A DNA stretch of 56,442 bases from Candidatus Fermentibacterota bacterium (lineage in GTDB: Bacteria > Fermentibacterota > Fermentibacteria > Fermentibacterales > JCC-6), in NCBI GenBank assembly GCA_030592645.1, contig JAUVIR010000012.1:1-56442 (forward strand), written 5' to 3'. Below, one piece after another: positions 17,801 to 25,946 of the stretch. The notes beneath the pieces were generated by a model, which saw only the letters and a program-made list of their open reading frames with translations, ran no database searches and had not been told where the DNA came from. Position 1 is the stretch's first letter; every line of letters begins with the position of its first letter. The position numbers were made by a program, and so were the translations under genes.

Positions 17801-18440
17801 TTGTCTGAAGATCAGAACTTCACTGCTGATATCCTGTGGCGCATACTGGACGTTACCCGGCAGCTCAGCAAACCTGTAGAGCTGAATGATATGCTTGTGC
17901 AGGTAGTTGATGCAGCCCGTGATGTACTCAGAGCGGAACGTGGAACGGTTTTTCTTTACGACAGCGGGAACCATGAGCTTTTCGCAGAAGTCGGTACGGG
18001 GCTGGAAGTTGAGGAAATCAGATTTCCAGCTGATCAGGGAATAGCGGGTATCTGTGCCCGCACATGCCGTATTGTTAATGTCCCTGATGCCTATTCACAC
18101 AAGGGCTTCAATCCGGATATAGACAAAAAGATGGGGTACCGGACACGCTGCCTGACTGTATGCCCGAAATAGAAGGTTATGACATTACCGGATGGAACGA
18201 ACCCGCCGATCAGACCGGGGGGGATATTTCGCTCTTATTTCCGACGGCATCTTCGAGCAGCCGGATGATTCGGAGGAACGGTTCGGTATCGATAGAATTA
18301 TTGATATTGTCCGCGAGAACTCTACCCTTCCGATGAAGGGACTTGTTGAAAAAATACATCAGGCCGTTCTGGCGCATGCTGGAAAAGCTGTTCAGGATGA
18401 CGATATGACCATAGTTCTAGTAAAGAGGGAGCAGAATTAA
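17801..18440 (+). pseudogene. Collapsed GAF + SpoIIE/PP2C-type phosphatase gene
   Basis: Three pieces of one RsbU-like regulator survive in three different frames. The 5' piece (TTG 17801, GGAGGGG upstream) encodes a GAF domain up to GYRTRCLTV, stopping at 18172. A short middle piece from ATG 18160 reads MPEIEGYDITGW...PADQTGGD, the first strands of a SpoIIE phosphatase. The 3' piece from about 18219 reads GGYFALISDGIFEQ to DDDMTIVLVKRE, the end of the same domain. The GAF end, the linker and roughly 140 residues of phosphatase are missing; the second junction falls in a run of seven G. Either a decayed gene or a misassembly. The last stop overlaps the next ATG (TAATG). Confidence 0.75.
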
Positions 18441-19945
18441 TGCGGGTAATCGGATTTGACAACGAAAAATACCTTGACGAGCAGACCAGGGAGATACTTG
18501 CAAGGGTAGAGAGCGCAAAGGGAAGGCTCTATCTGGAGTTCGGCGGTAAACTGATGTTCGACCATCACGCGGCAAGGGTTCTTCCGGGTTATGACCCGAA
18601 CGTAAAAATCCGGCTGCTTGAAAAACTGCGTGACAGGGCTGAGATCATTCTGTGCATCTTTGCAGGAGACATAGAGAAAAGAAAGATTAGAGGAGATTTC
18701 GGCATCACTTACGATGCCGATGCCCTCATGCTGATAGACGGGTTCAGAGCAAGAGGGATACAGCTCAAGGGAGTAGTAATAACAAGGTTTGAAGAGCAGC
18801 CTTCCGCTATCTCTTTCGAGAATCGTCTGAAACAAAGAGGTGTTAACGTATTCAGACACTACTACACCAGAGGCTACCCTACCGATGTTGACCTTATAGT
18901 CAGCGAGGATGGATACGGCAGGAACGACTACATCAAGTGCTCAAAACCCCTTGTGGTCGTAACCGGACCCGGACCGGGCAGCGGTAAGCTGGCCACATGC
19001 CTGTCACAGCTCTACCATGATTACAGGAAAGAAGTCCATGCCGGTTATGCCAAGTTCGAAACTTTCCCTATATGGAACCTTCCGCTCAAACATCCTGCCA
19101 ATGCGGCTTACGAAGCTGCAACCGCTGATCTGCGCGATGTGAATCTCGTAGACCCTTTCCACCTGGAAGCTTACGGGATTACATCAATAAACTACAACAG
19201 AGATGTGGAAGCATTCCCCCTTCTCAACAGAATACTTGGAAAAATCACAGGAGACAGATCCCCTTACGCTTCCCCCACGGATATGGGGGTGAACAGGGTA
19301 GGGTTCGGGATAATCGATGATCATGCTGTTCGCAGGGCTGCTGAACAGGAAATCGTCAGAAGGTATTTCCGTTACAGCTGCGAGTACGTACTGGGCCTCA
19401 CCGACCGGGAAACCGTTCAGAAGGTCGAGTTGCTCATGGATGATTACGGCCTGACCCCGGAGAGCAGGATAGTAGTTGAACCCGCCCGCAGATGTCTTCC
19501 CCTGGCGGAACCGAATGATTCTTCCGATCGGGCTTCCGCCGCTGCATTGATGCTCGAGGATGGCTCTGTTGTTACAGGCAAAAGTTCAGAACTGATGCAT
19601 GCTCCCGCCGCAGTAGTGCTGAATGCTGTTAAGAAGCTGGCGAAAATCGATGATGATGTTCACCTTCTCTCTCCTGCCACGATAGAATCCATAAAGGGTC
19701 TCAAGAGATCCATTCGTGCTTTGCCTCTCCGCCTTGACCTCGAAGAGGTTCTTGTAGCGCTTAGCGTAAACGCCGCTGCCTTTAAGCCTGCATCGGATGG
19801 AATGGAGAAACTTACCGAGCTCCGGGGCTGCGAAGCTCATCTTACCCATATACCTTCATCGGGAGACGAAAGCGGCCTGAGGAGCCTTGGTATATACGTA
19901 ACCTGTGATCCTCTTTTCGGCAGCAGAAGACTCTTTAACAACTGA
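18440..19945 (+). CDS. DUF1846 (UPF0371) family protein
   Basis: A 501-residue cytoplasmic protein of the DUF1846 family, the usual length for that family (about 500). Recognised by IGFDNEKYLDEQ at the start, the FGGKL segment, VVTGPGPGSGKLATCLSQ near residue 175 (a P-loop-like turn), and SPTDMGVNRVGFGIIDD near 280. Structures of the family suggest a nucleotide-related fold, but the biochemical role is not established, and I infer none. The ATG overlaps the end of the broken phosphatase gene, so it was probably co-transcribed with it. Confidence 0.9.
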   Translation: MRVIGFDNEKYLDEQTREILARVESAKGRLYLEFGGKLMFDHHAARVLPGYDPNVKIRLLEKLRDRAEIILCIFAGDIEKRKIRGDFGITYDADALMLIDGFRARGIQLKGVVITRFEEQPSAISFENRLKQRGVNVFRHYYTRGYPTDVDLIVSEDGYGRNDYIKCSKPLVVVTGPGPGSGKLATCLSQLYHDYRKEVHAGYAKFETFPIWNLPLKHPANAAYEAATADLRDVNLVDPFHLEAYGITSINYNRDVEAFPLLNRILGKITGDRSPYASPTDMGVNRVGFGIIDDHAVRRAAEQEIVRRYFRYSCEYVLGLTDRETVQKVELLMDDYGLTPESRIVVEPARRCLPLAEPNDSSDRASAAALMLEDGSVVTGKSSELMHAPAAVVLNAVKKLAKIDDDVHLLSPATIESIKGLKRSIRALPLRLDLEEVLVALSVNAAAFKPASDGMEKLTELRGCEAHLTHIPSSGDESGLRSLGIYVTCDPLFGSRRLFNN

Positions 19946-19967
19946 AGAACTCTTTCTGAATCGGGAC

Positions 19968-19996
19968 TTGACCGAAAGGCTTGACTTTCCGATAAT
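19968..19996 (+). promoter_or_regulatory. Promoter for the rpsF operon
   Basis: TTGACC (19968-19973), exactly 17 bases, GATAAT (19991-19996). Near-consensus. The predicted start near 20003 gives a leader of about 137 bases before rpsF. Confidence 0.8.
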
Positions 19997-20008
19997 TGCA
20001 TGTTGTTT

Positions 20009-20131
20009 GCTGCGCAGGGTAATTGCGCAGCCCGAGTGACGCAGATCACCGGACCGGAAGCAATAATGATCCAGTAACGAGTGCTCCTTCCGGTTGGGTA
20101 ATTGAAGCGTTTTACCCGTGTACGGAAGGAG
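20009..20131 (+). promoter_or_regulatory. Structured rpsF leader with competing hairpins
   Basis: Hairpin A: GCTGCGCA (20009-20016) with TGCGCAGC (20024-20031). Hairpin B: ACCGGAAG (20053-20060) with CTTCCGGT (20087-20094). The segment CTCCTTCCG (20084-20092) is also perfectly complementary to CGGAAGGAG (20123-20131), which is the rpsF Shine-Dalgarno region. B and the SD-blocking pairing cannot form together, so the leader could switch translation. S6:S18 autoregulation through the rpsF leader is known in other bacteria; whether this is the same element is inference. Confidence 0.5.
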
Positions 20132-20139
20132 TTTGTGGT

Positions 20140-20502
20140 TTGCGAGACTACGAAACTGTAATAATCTGGAGTGCCAGCATCCCTGAAGGTGACATCGAAA
20201 AAGGACACGATCGTGTTGTAGAGATCATCAAGGGCGATGGAGGCACATACATCGGCTCCGACAAATGGAGTCGCCGCATTCTTGCCTATCCCATCAGGAA
20301 ACAGACCGAAGGGATATACCATTTCCTTAAATGGAATGGTGGTCAGGACGTCACTGCTGCTATCGACAAGCATCTCAAGATCAACGAAAACTGCCTGAGA
20401 TACCTTACTCTCCGGAGCGACGGAGAAGAGCTCTCCTCCTGGGAGGATAAAATCGATGACGACGATATAGTGGAAGATGATATGGAGAGCGAGGATCAGT
20501 AA
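20140..20502 (+). CDS. rpsF: Ribosomal protein bS6
   Basis: A 120-residue small-subunit protein that pairs with bS18 in the central domain of 16S rRNA. The sequence RDYETVIIW at the N-terminus, DKWSRRILAYPI and YHFLKWNG are typical. The TTG at 20140 is the start: GGAAGGAG lies 8-16 bases upstream, homology begins there, and no ATG is suitably placed; the frame upstream (from 20023) is leader RNA. The C-terminus has the acidic tail common in bS6 (DDDDIVEDDMESED). The stop overlaps the ssb ATG. First gene of a long operon. Confidence 0.95.
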   Translation: MRDYETVIIWSASIPEGDIEKGHDRVVEIIKGDGGTYIGSDKWSRRILAYPIRKQTEGIYHFLKWNGGQDVTAAIDKHLKINENCLRYLTLRSDGEELSSWEDKIDDDDIVEDDMESEDQ

Positions 20503-20960
20503 TGGATCTAAGAATGCCCAGTATCAACAAGGTCATCATCTCCGGAAATCTTGTCCGGGACCCGGACACGAAGATCCTGGAAAACGGAACTCACCTTGCC
20601 AAAATGTCCATTGCCAACAACCAGCGCTACCGTGACAAGAATGGAGAATGGCAGGAAAAGACGTGCTATGTGAATGTTATAGCCTGGAGAAAAACTGCTG
20701 AACTGGTAAGCGAATTCTGCAGCAAGGGTTCTCCTGTCCTGATAGAGGGGGAACTTGTATTCAATTCCTGGGAAGACAGGGACGGCAACAAGAGAAATCA
20801 GCTGGAAGTTAACGCAAGGAGGATTCAGTTTCTCGAGAAAAGGGGTCAGAATTCTTCCTATAGAAATGACTCTACGGAACATTCGGGTAGTGTACAGGAC
20901 AGTAACAAGCACGATTCCGCGCCGGGGCCCATGGCACAGGATGACGATATCCCGTTCTGA
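20502..20960 (+). CDS. ssb: Single-stranded DNA-binding protein
   Basis: A 152-residue SSB. The N-terminal OB fold (about residues 5-108) begins INKVIISGNLVRDPD and contains WRKTAELVSEFCSKGSPVLIEGEL; a Gln/Ser-rich linker follows, and the acidic tip DDDIPF that recruits partner proteins is present. The ATG at 20502 overlaps the rpsF stop; ATG 20514 is an alternative that matches the family N-terminus slightly better. Position between rpsF and rpsR is conserved in many bacteria. Confidence 0.95.
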   Translation: MDLRMPSINKVIISGNLVRDPDTKILENGTHLAKMSIANNQRYRDKNGEWQEKTCYVNVIAWRKTAELVSEFCSKGSPVLIEGELVFNSWEDRDGNKRNQLEVNARRIQFLEKRGQNSSYRNDSTEHSGSVQDSNKHDSAPGPMAQDDDIPF

Positions 20961-20965
20961 TCAGT

Positions 20966-21319
20966 ATGACTGTCTCACAGGAAATTCCCGAGCTTAACTA
21001 TATCGTCCTTACAGGACGAATTGTAGAAAAAGGTGAACTCAGGTCATCCAGCTATGGTATCTTCGTAATAAGGTTCAAGCTGGAAAATTCATCCTCGTAT
21101 TCGACCCGAAGCTCGGAAGAGGGGAAGAAAACCTACATCATCAGCGTTGAGGCGTGGGGAAACCTGGCGGAGAGAATAGACCGCAGCATCAGCAACGGAA
21201 CGTTTGTGCTGCTGGAAGGCAATCTTGTAAGCAGATCCTACGAAGATAGATCTAAAGGATTACACCATAGAATGATCGTTAAGGCTACCGACGTAATGGC
21301 GTTGGGATCCGGATCATAA
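20966..21319 (+). CDS. Second, divergent SSB-like OB-fold protein
   Basis: A 117-residue protein with an OB fold of the SSB family: LNYIVLTGRIVEKGELR, then IFVIRFKLENSS, VEAWGNLAERIDRSISNGTFVLLEGNLVSRSYED and a final strand. It lacks the linker and acidic tip seen in the full-length SSB just upstream, ending soon after the OB fold. In Enterobacteria the primosomal protein PriB, a tail-less SSB derivative, occupies this place between rpsF and rpsR; a PriB-like role is possible by position and architecture but not shown. Starts five bases after the ssb stop, with a weak ribosome-binding site, so translation is probably coupled. Confidence 0.8.
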   Translation: MTVSQEIPELNYIVLTGRIVEKGELRSSSYGIFVIRFKLENSSSYSTRSSEEGKKTYIISVEAWGNLAERIDRSISNGTFVLLEGNLVSRSYEDRSKGLHHRMIVKATDVMALGSGS

Positions 21320-21340
21320 GGACCATCAGGAGGAACCGAT

Positions 21341-21598
21341 TTGGCAGCGAAAATAAGAATGAAGAAAAAGAATAACAAGTTCGGGCGTAAGAAAAAGTGC
21401 CGTTTCTGCATAAATCCGAAGATGGAGATATCGTTCAAGAACGAAAGAATGCTCCAGAGGTATGTTTCTGACAGGGGGAAAATCGTTGCCAGGCGCGTTA
21501 CAGGCAACTGCGCAAAGCACCAGAGAAGAGTTGCCAATGCCATCAAGGTGGCGAGGTTTCTTGCTCTCGTTCCCTATGTTAGAGAACACTACAGATAA
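21341..21598 (+). CDS. rpsR: Ribosomal protein bS18
   Basis: An 85-residue bS18. The TTG start at 21341 has a perfect AGGAGG six bases upstream. KKKCRFC near residue 20 and NCAKHQR near residue 57 retain the zinc-binding type cysteines/histidine (C+ form). The core RGKIVARRVTGNC and the C-terminal ARFLALVPYV are standard. The N-terminus is very Lys-rich. bS6 and bS18 bind each other and are encoded in the same operon here. Confidence 0.96.
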   Translation: MAAKIRMKKKNNKFGRKKKCRFCINPKMEISFKNERMLQRYVSDRGKIVARRVTGNCAKHQRRVANAIKVARFLALVPYVREHYR

Positions 21599-21618
21599 AC
21601 GGGCGGCAGACAATAGCG

Positions 21619-22494
21619 ATGCGAGAGAAGTCAGAGGGAACGGTTAGAGGATTCTTCGGCATTTTTGCTGTGGGAATAATTCTCGTTCTGATGGGGATTC
21701 CATTCGTTGGGACGACTGTTATGACAGTGCTGCTGCTTGCTCCGAATTCAAGGTTCGGTCTGCCTCTGGCTCTGGCAGCGCTTTTCCTCGTTTCTCTGAT
21801 AGGGGACTTCACTGGTGCTCTTATAGCAGCTGCGGGCGCTGGTTTCATAACCGCGTTCATAAGGTCCGGGAGAAGCTTCCGGTTTTCCGTTGCTGCAGCT
21901 GCTGCTGCTGCTGCGCTGGCTTCTGTTTTCGGAACTATCCTGCTTCCCGAACAGTCTCTTCTGTCCGGAAGCAATGTTGAGACCCTTGTACAGTTCTACA
22001 GTTCCGCGGGAATGAGCTCATCGGACATTGTTATGGTAATGGATGTTCTTGTCTACGTTCTCCCCTCTATTCTGGCTCTCTGGGCCGCAGCTGGAGTTAT
22101 CGCCTCGGGAGCGGCAGTTAAGCTGATAAACAGACGAAGAGGCGTTCAGCTTGATCTTCCCGGAGACCCTCCTTTGAGACTGGGCCTGGTTCCCGCCTGG
22201 ATTCTTATAGTTGCGCTGGCGGTAAATCTTACAGGCAGCTCTCTTCCCGGTTTTCTTCAGCAGGCAGCTGTGAATGTTTCTATTTTTCTGGTTCTGCCCT
22301 ACTCCGCAGTTGGGCTCGCGGTATGCAGGAAAGTACTGTCAATGTACCCTCAGGGGCTTATCCTTGCGGTTCTCCCTGTAATAGTGTTTCCGCCGCTTGC
22401 TCCAGGAGTGCTGATGATTACCGGTATCCTTGATACATGGTTCGACTTCAGATTGCGTCTTAGAAAGATACATGAAAGGAAAAATCAACAATGA
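21619..22494 (+). CDS. DUF2232-type polytopic membrane protein
   Basis: A 291-residue inner-membrane protein with about eight hydrophobic helices, an Ala-rich run near residues 90-105 encoded by GCT/GCA repeats, and a basic C-terminus. Its place between rpsR and rplI and its topology match the DUF2232 (YybS-like) family, which often sits here; function unknown. The stop overlaps the rplI start as ATGA, so the two are translationally coupled. Confidence 0.75.
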   Translation: MREKSEGTVRGFFGIFAVGIILVLMGIPFVGTTVMTVLLLAPNSRFGLPLALAALFLVSLIGDFTGALIAAAGAGFITAFIRSGRSFRFSVAAAAAAAALASVFGTILLPEQSLLSGSNVETLVQFYSSAGMSSSDIVMVMDVLVYVLPSILALWAAAGVIASGAAVKLINRRRGVQLDLPGDPPLRLGLVPAWILIVALAVNLTGSSLPGFLQQAAVNVSIFLVLPYSAVGLAVCRKVLSMYPQGLILAVLPVIVFPPLAPGVLMITGILDTWFDFRLRLRKIHERKNQQ

Positions 22495-22943
22495 AAGTAC
22501 TTCTTATTAAAAGTGTAGAAGATCTGGGTCTTGGGGGTGATGTTGTGGACGTAGCCAACGGCTACGCCAGAAATTATCTGTTTCCAAGGAACTTGGCTGT
22601 TAAGGCTACGTCATCGGCAATAAAATCCGCCGAATCGTACAGGTCCAAGGCCCTTGAAGAGCAGGCCAGAATATCCAGCGAGTCTCAGCAGATTGCTGAT
22701 AAGCTCAGGGATTTTGCTGTCGAGATCAAAGCGTCTGCAGATGAGAATGGTCACCTTTACGGAAGCGTAAACGAAAGGCACATTTCTGACATCATAAATG
22801 AGGCCGGTTTCGATATAGATATCGAACAGGTTCTTCTGAGCGAACATCTTAAAGCTATTGGAGAGTTTCCTGTTACTGTTAAGATCTACGGTGACATCCG
22901 AACAGAGGTAGTAGTCAGAATTCTTCGCGAAGAAGAGGAATAG
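22491..22943 (+). CDS. rplI: Ribosomal protein bL9
   Basis: A 150-residue large-subunit protein. The N-terminal domain begins MKVLLIKSVEDLGLGGDVVDVANGY with the conserved YARNYLFPRNLAV, followed by a long connecting helix (about 40-75) and the C-terminal domain with ENGHLYGSV. Standard length. Starts within the stop of the DUF2232 gene. Confidence 0.96.
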   Translation: MKVLLIKSVEDLGLGGDVVDVANGYARNYLFPRNLAVKATSSAIKSAESYRSKALEEQARISSESQQIADKLRDFAVEIKASADENGHLYGSVNERHISDIINEAGFDIDIEQVLLSEHLKAIGEFPVTVKIYGDIRTEVVVRILREEEE

Positions 22944-22948
22944 TCCCT

Positions 22949-23971
22949 TTGAGGATACTGGCTGTGGAAACCTCCTGTGATGATACCGCGGTTGCACTGC
23001 TGGATGGATGCAGTGCAGTCGCGGAACGCGTTCATAACCAGGAAGTTCACTCTCAGCATGGAGGTGTGGTTCCGGAACTGGCATCACGAAGTCATCTGAA
23101 GATACTGCCCGGACTTGTGAGCGATGTTCTTCTTGCAGGGGGAATGAACGGACTTAACAAAATCGATGTTTTCGCCGCAACAGCAGGTCCCGGGCTCACA
23201 GGATCTCTTCTGGTGGGCCTTGCCTGGAGCAAGGCGGCGGCGTGGGCAGCTCAAAAGCCTTTTCTTGCTATAAATCATCTTGCCGCGCACCTCTTTATCC
23301 ACTACGGCCAGAAGCGCCAGGTACTTTTCCCCGCAGTCGCTCTGCTCGTTTCCGGTGGACATACTAGCCTCTTCCGGATGAACTCATGGCAGGAGATCCT
23401 GCTTCTGGGTTCAACAAGAGACGATGCCGCAGGAGAGGCTTTCGACAAAACTGCAAAGCTTACCGGCCTGGGCTATCCCGGAGGAGCGGCTCTGGATATC
23501 GCGGCTGACACCGGCAATCCCGAGAACTGCTCCCTGCCTTCCCCCATGCCTGACCCGGCACAGCCTGAGTTCAGTTTCAGCGGCCTGAAGACAGCTGCGA
23601 AACTCTTGTGGGAGGAGGGCGTAGACCGCAGCGATCTTGCCGCTTCGTTCAGAAAAACAATCGTAGATCTCCTTGTATCCAAACTGATGTTCCAGAGCAG
23701 AAAGCTCGAAGCAAAAAGTGTACTTGCTGCAGGCGGCGTTACCGCGAACAGTCTTCTCAGGAAGGTTCTCAAACAGGAATGCGCATCCGGAAATCTCGAA
23801 CTGTTCCTCCCGGACATAGAACATTCCACCGACAACGCTCTGATGGTCGGACGGGCTGCCGCTGCAATTCTGGAGCAGAACCCTGAGGCTTCCACGCCGC
23901 TCTCCTGTAACGCATTCGCCAGATGGTCCGGTACAAGCCTTTCACCGATCGGTTGCCCCCCACGGCAATAG
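22949..23971 (+). CDS. tsaD: tRNA N6-threonylcarbamoyladenosine transferase TsaD
   Basis: Catalyses transfer of threonylcarbamoyl to A37 of ANN-decoding tRNAs, with TsaB/TsaE. A 340-residue protein with the ASKHA ATPase fold: ILAVETSCDDT at the N-terminus, HGGVVPELASRSH, the metal-binding HLAAH motif (residues about 110-114), GPGLTGSLLVGL, and a conserved LAAGGVTANSLLR near 258. The start is TTG 22949, five bases after the rplI stop, using GAGGAA at the rplI end as ribosome-binding site. tsaB and tsaE are not in the window. Confidence 0.95.
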   Translation: MRILAVETSCDDTAVALLDGCSAVAERVHNQEVHSQHGGVVPELASRSHLKILPGLVSDVLLAGGMNGLNKIDVFAATAGPGLTGSLLVGLAWSKAAAWAAQKPFLAINHLAAHLFIHYGQKRQVLFPAVALLVSGGHTSLFRMNSWQEILLLGSTRDDAAGEAFDKTAKLTGLGYPGGAALDIAADTGNPENCSLPSPMPDPAQPEFSFSGLKTAAKLLWEEGVDRSDLAASFRKTIVDLLVSKLMFQSRKLEAKSVLAAGGVTANSLLRKVLKQECASGNLELFLPDIEHSTDNALMVGRAAAAILEQNPEASTPLSCNAFARWSGTSLSPIGCPPRQ

Positions 23972-24018
23972 TGCAGTATTAATATTTGAACGGTTATCAC
24001 TATTTCGGAGAATATTTT

Positions 24019-24390
24019 ATGCAGCCTGATCTTTGCAGAGGAATTGATATTGTCAGCATTGTTCGCATAGAGAAAGCCCTCGAACGAAGCGGGGATAGTT
24101 TTCTGCGAAGAATATTCGACGGTAGAGAACTGGAACTCCGTGGAGATACAGGTTTCCTGGCAACCCGCTTCGCAGCTAAAGAAGCTTTCTTCAAAGCTCT
24201 CGGAACAGGTGTTTCGGATGGCGTACGCTGGCACGATTTCGTTCTTCCGCCCGCGGAACAGCTTTCTCTTACCCCCGTTATCAGCGGCAGATCCAGCGAA
24301 TTGCTTGCCGATAGAAAAGTTCTTGTAAGTGTCTCCCGTACTCATACAACCGCTGTAGCAGTTGTTTTTCTGCAAGCAGCAGGGGAGTAG
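24019..24390 (+). CDS. acpS: Holo-[acyl-carrier-protein] synthase
   Basis: A 123-residue phosphopantetheinyl transferase that activates acyl-carrier protein for fatty acid synthesis. The Mg-binding motif GIDIVSIVRIE is at the N-terminus and the second motif FAAKEAFFKALGTG near residue 55. ATG 24019 was chosen over the longer frame (from 23986) because GGAG lies about nine bases upstream and the conserved motif follows within ten residues. Its stop is two bases before the next ATG. Confidence 0.93.
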   Translation: MQPDLCRGIDIVSIVRIEKALERSGDSFLRRIFDGRELELRGDTGFLATRFAAKEAFFKALGTGVSDGVRWHDFVLPPAEQLSLTPVISGRSSELLADRKVLVSVSRTHTTAVAVVFLQAAGE

Positions 24391-24392
24391 TT

Positions 24393-25946
24393 ATGAAATA
24401 CTGGGTAACTCCCGAGGAAATGGCTGAATACGACAGGAGAACCATCAAAAAGGGAACTCCTGGCTATGTACTGATGGAGAGAGCTGGAACCTCAGCAGCC
24501 CGGACAGCCATGAAGATGGTAACCGTTGACGACGGTCCGGTTATTGTATTCGCGGGGCCGGGAAATAACGGAGGGGACGGTCTGGTCCTCGCAAGAATAC
24601 TCCGGGAAAGATCCTATCAGGTATGGGTCGTGCTTGCCGCTGTTTCCGAAAAAAGCCTCTCTCCTGACTGCAGAACCAACCTCAGCAGGTACGCTCATGG
24701 CGGAGGAACCGTCCTTTCTACCGGTATGATGCAAAAACTCCCCGATTCTCCGGGTCTGATCGTTGATGCTCTTCTGGGTACCGGGTTCAGAGGGAGTATT
24801 CAGGATCAATTCGCCGAATGTCTTGATAAGATCAGGCAATATGACTGCAGAATCCTCGCTGTAGATACCCCCTCCGGAATCAATGGAAAAACGGGAGAGA
24901 CGGATCCGGCGGCAGTGCCGGCCGATGTTACCGTAACCTTTGCCGCTCCCAAGGCTGGAATTCTGCTCCCTCCCGGCTGCGGCTTCTCTGGAAGCATTAT
25001 CACAGCTGATATCGGCATAGATATCGATGAATCCGCTGACCGCGCCGTACCAGGGCTGAGCGATGTTTCTGCTCTTCTTCCTTCTCGGCCTGCAGGCGGG
25101 CATAAAGGGACATTTGGAAGACTGTTGCTTGTCGGCGGTTCTGAAGCTATGCCGGGCGCGCCCCAGCTTATGTCTCTCGGGGCTCTGCGCGCGGGAGCAG
25201 GACTTGTAACCCTTTCCGTCCCGCTTTCCGCCCTACAGTTTGTAGCAGGACGTATCCCGGAGGTGCTCTCTTCGTACTTTCATCCTGGCGATGCTGACGG
25301 AATTCCTGATCCGGCGGATTTCCAGGCAGCTGCCGCAGGGCCGGGAATGGGAAACAGCACGGCAACGAAAGAAGTCATTACCGGCATACTCAAAAAGTGG
25401 TCTCTTCCTCTGGTGCTGGACGCCGATGCTCTGAATGTAATTGACAACCCGGCTAAAATTTTCAAGAGATACAAAGGGTCGCTGCTAATAACTCCTCATC
25501 CGGGGGAAATGGCAAGACTTGTAAAATGCGACCCCTCAGATATAACAGGCAGATCCATGGCAGCTGCAGAACTTGCAGAATCAGCCGGGATCACCGTTGT
25601 GCTGAAGGGCAGACCAACAGCGGTTTTCACTCATGACGGACGCTCCTGCACAATACCTGCGGGTAACAGCGGACTGGCCACGGGCGGAAGCGGTGATATC
25701 CTTACGGGGATAGTAGCATCCCTTCTCGCTCAGGGCATGGAACCCTTCGATGCAGGGGTACTGGGTGTATACGTTCACGGCCTGGCCGCGGATATGGCAA
25801 TTGAGCATTCCTCAGAAAGGTCTCTTATTCCTTCTGATATAGCTTCCTTGCTCGGAAAGGCTTTTCGCGTAATAGAAAAAGGTGGCAGCAGCGATCTTCT
25901 TACCTCTGGAGGTAAATGGAACAGTGACTATAATTACAAGAGATAA
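24393..25946 (+). CDS. nnr: Bifunctional NAD(P)H-hydrate repair enzyme
   Basis: A 517-residue fusion of an NAD(P)HX epimerase (about 1-215) and an ADP-dependent (S)-NAD(P)HX dehydratase (about 225-510). The epimerase half shows FAGPGNNGGDGLVLAR and DALLGTGFRG; the dehydratase half shows GHKGTFGRLLLVGGS, AAGPGMG, LDADALN, TPHPGEMARL and the catalytic NSGLATGGSGDILTG. It repairs damaged nicotinamide cofactors in the cytoplasm. The ATG has GGGGAG upstream. acpS-nnr adjacency is common across bacteria. The end overlaps the HD gene by 23 bases. Confidence 0.95.
   Translation: MKYWVTPEEMAEYDRRTIKKGTPGYVLMERAGTSAARTAMKMVTVDDGPVIVFAGPGNNGGDGLVLARILRERSYQVWVVLAAVSEKSLSPDCRTNLSRYAHGGGTVLSTGMMQKLPDSPGLIVDALLGTGFRGSIQDQFAECLDKIRQYDCRILAVDTPSGINGKTGETDPAAVPADVTVTFAAPKAGILLPPGCGFSGSIITADIGIDIDESADRAVPGLSDVSALLPSRPAGGHKGTFGRLLLVGGSEAMPGAPQLMSLGALRAGAGLVTLSVPLSALQFVAGRIPEVLSSYFHPGDADGIPDPADFQAAAAGPGMGNSTATKEVITGILKKWSLPLVLDADALNVIDNPAKIFKRYKGSLLITPHPGEMARLVKCDPSDITGRSMAAAELAESAGITVVLKGRPTAVFTHDGRSCTIPAGNSGLATGGSGDILTGIVASLLAQGMEPFDAGVLGVYVHGLAADMAIEHSSERSLIPSDIASLLGKAFRVIEKGGSSDLLTSGGKWNSDYNYKR

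Noticed and set aside
20023-20139. N-terminal extension of rpsF from an upstream start
   Set aside because: The extension covers the structured leader and is unlike bS6; TTG 20140 has the strong ribosome-binding site and the family N-terminus.
21890-21925. Run of GCT/GCA triplets
   Set aside because: It encodes an Ala-rich transmembrane segment of the DUF2232 protein; not an independent repeat element.
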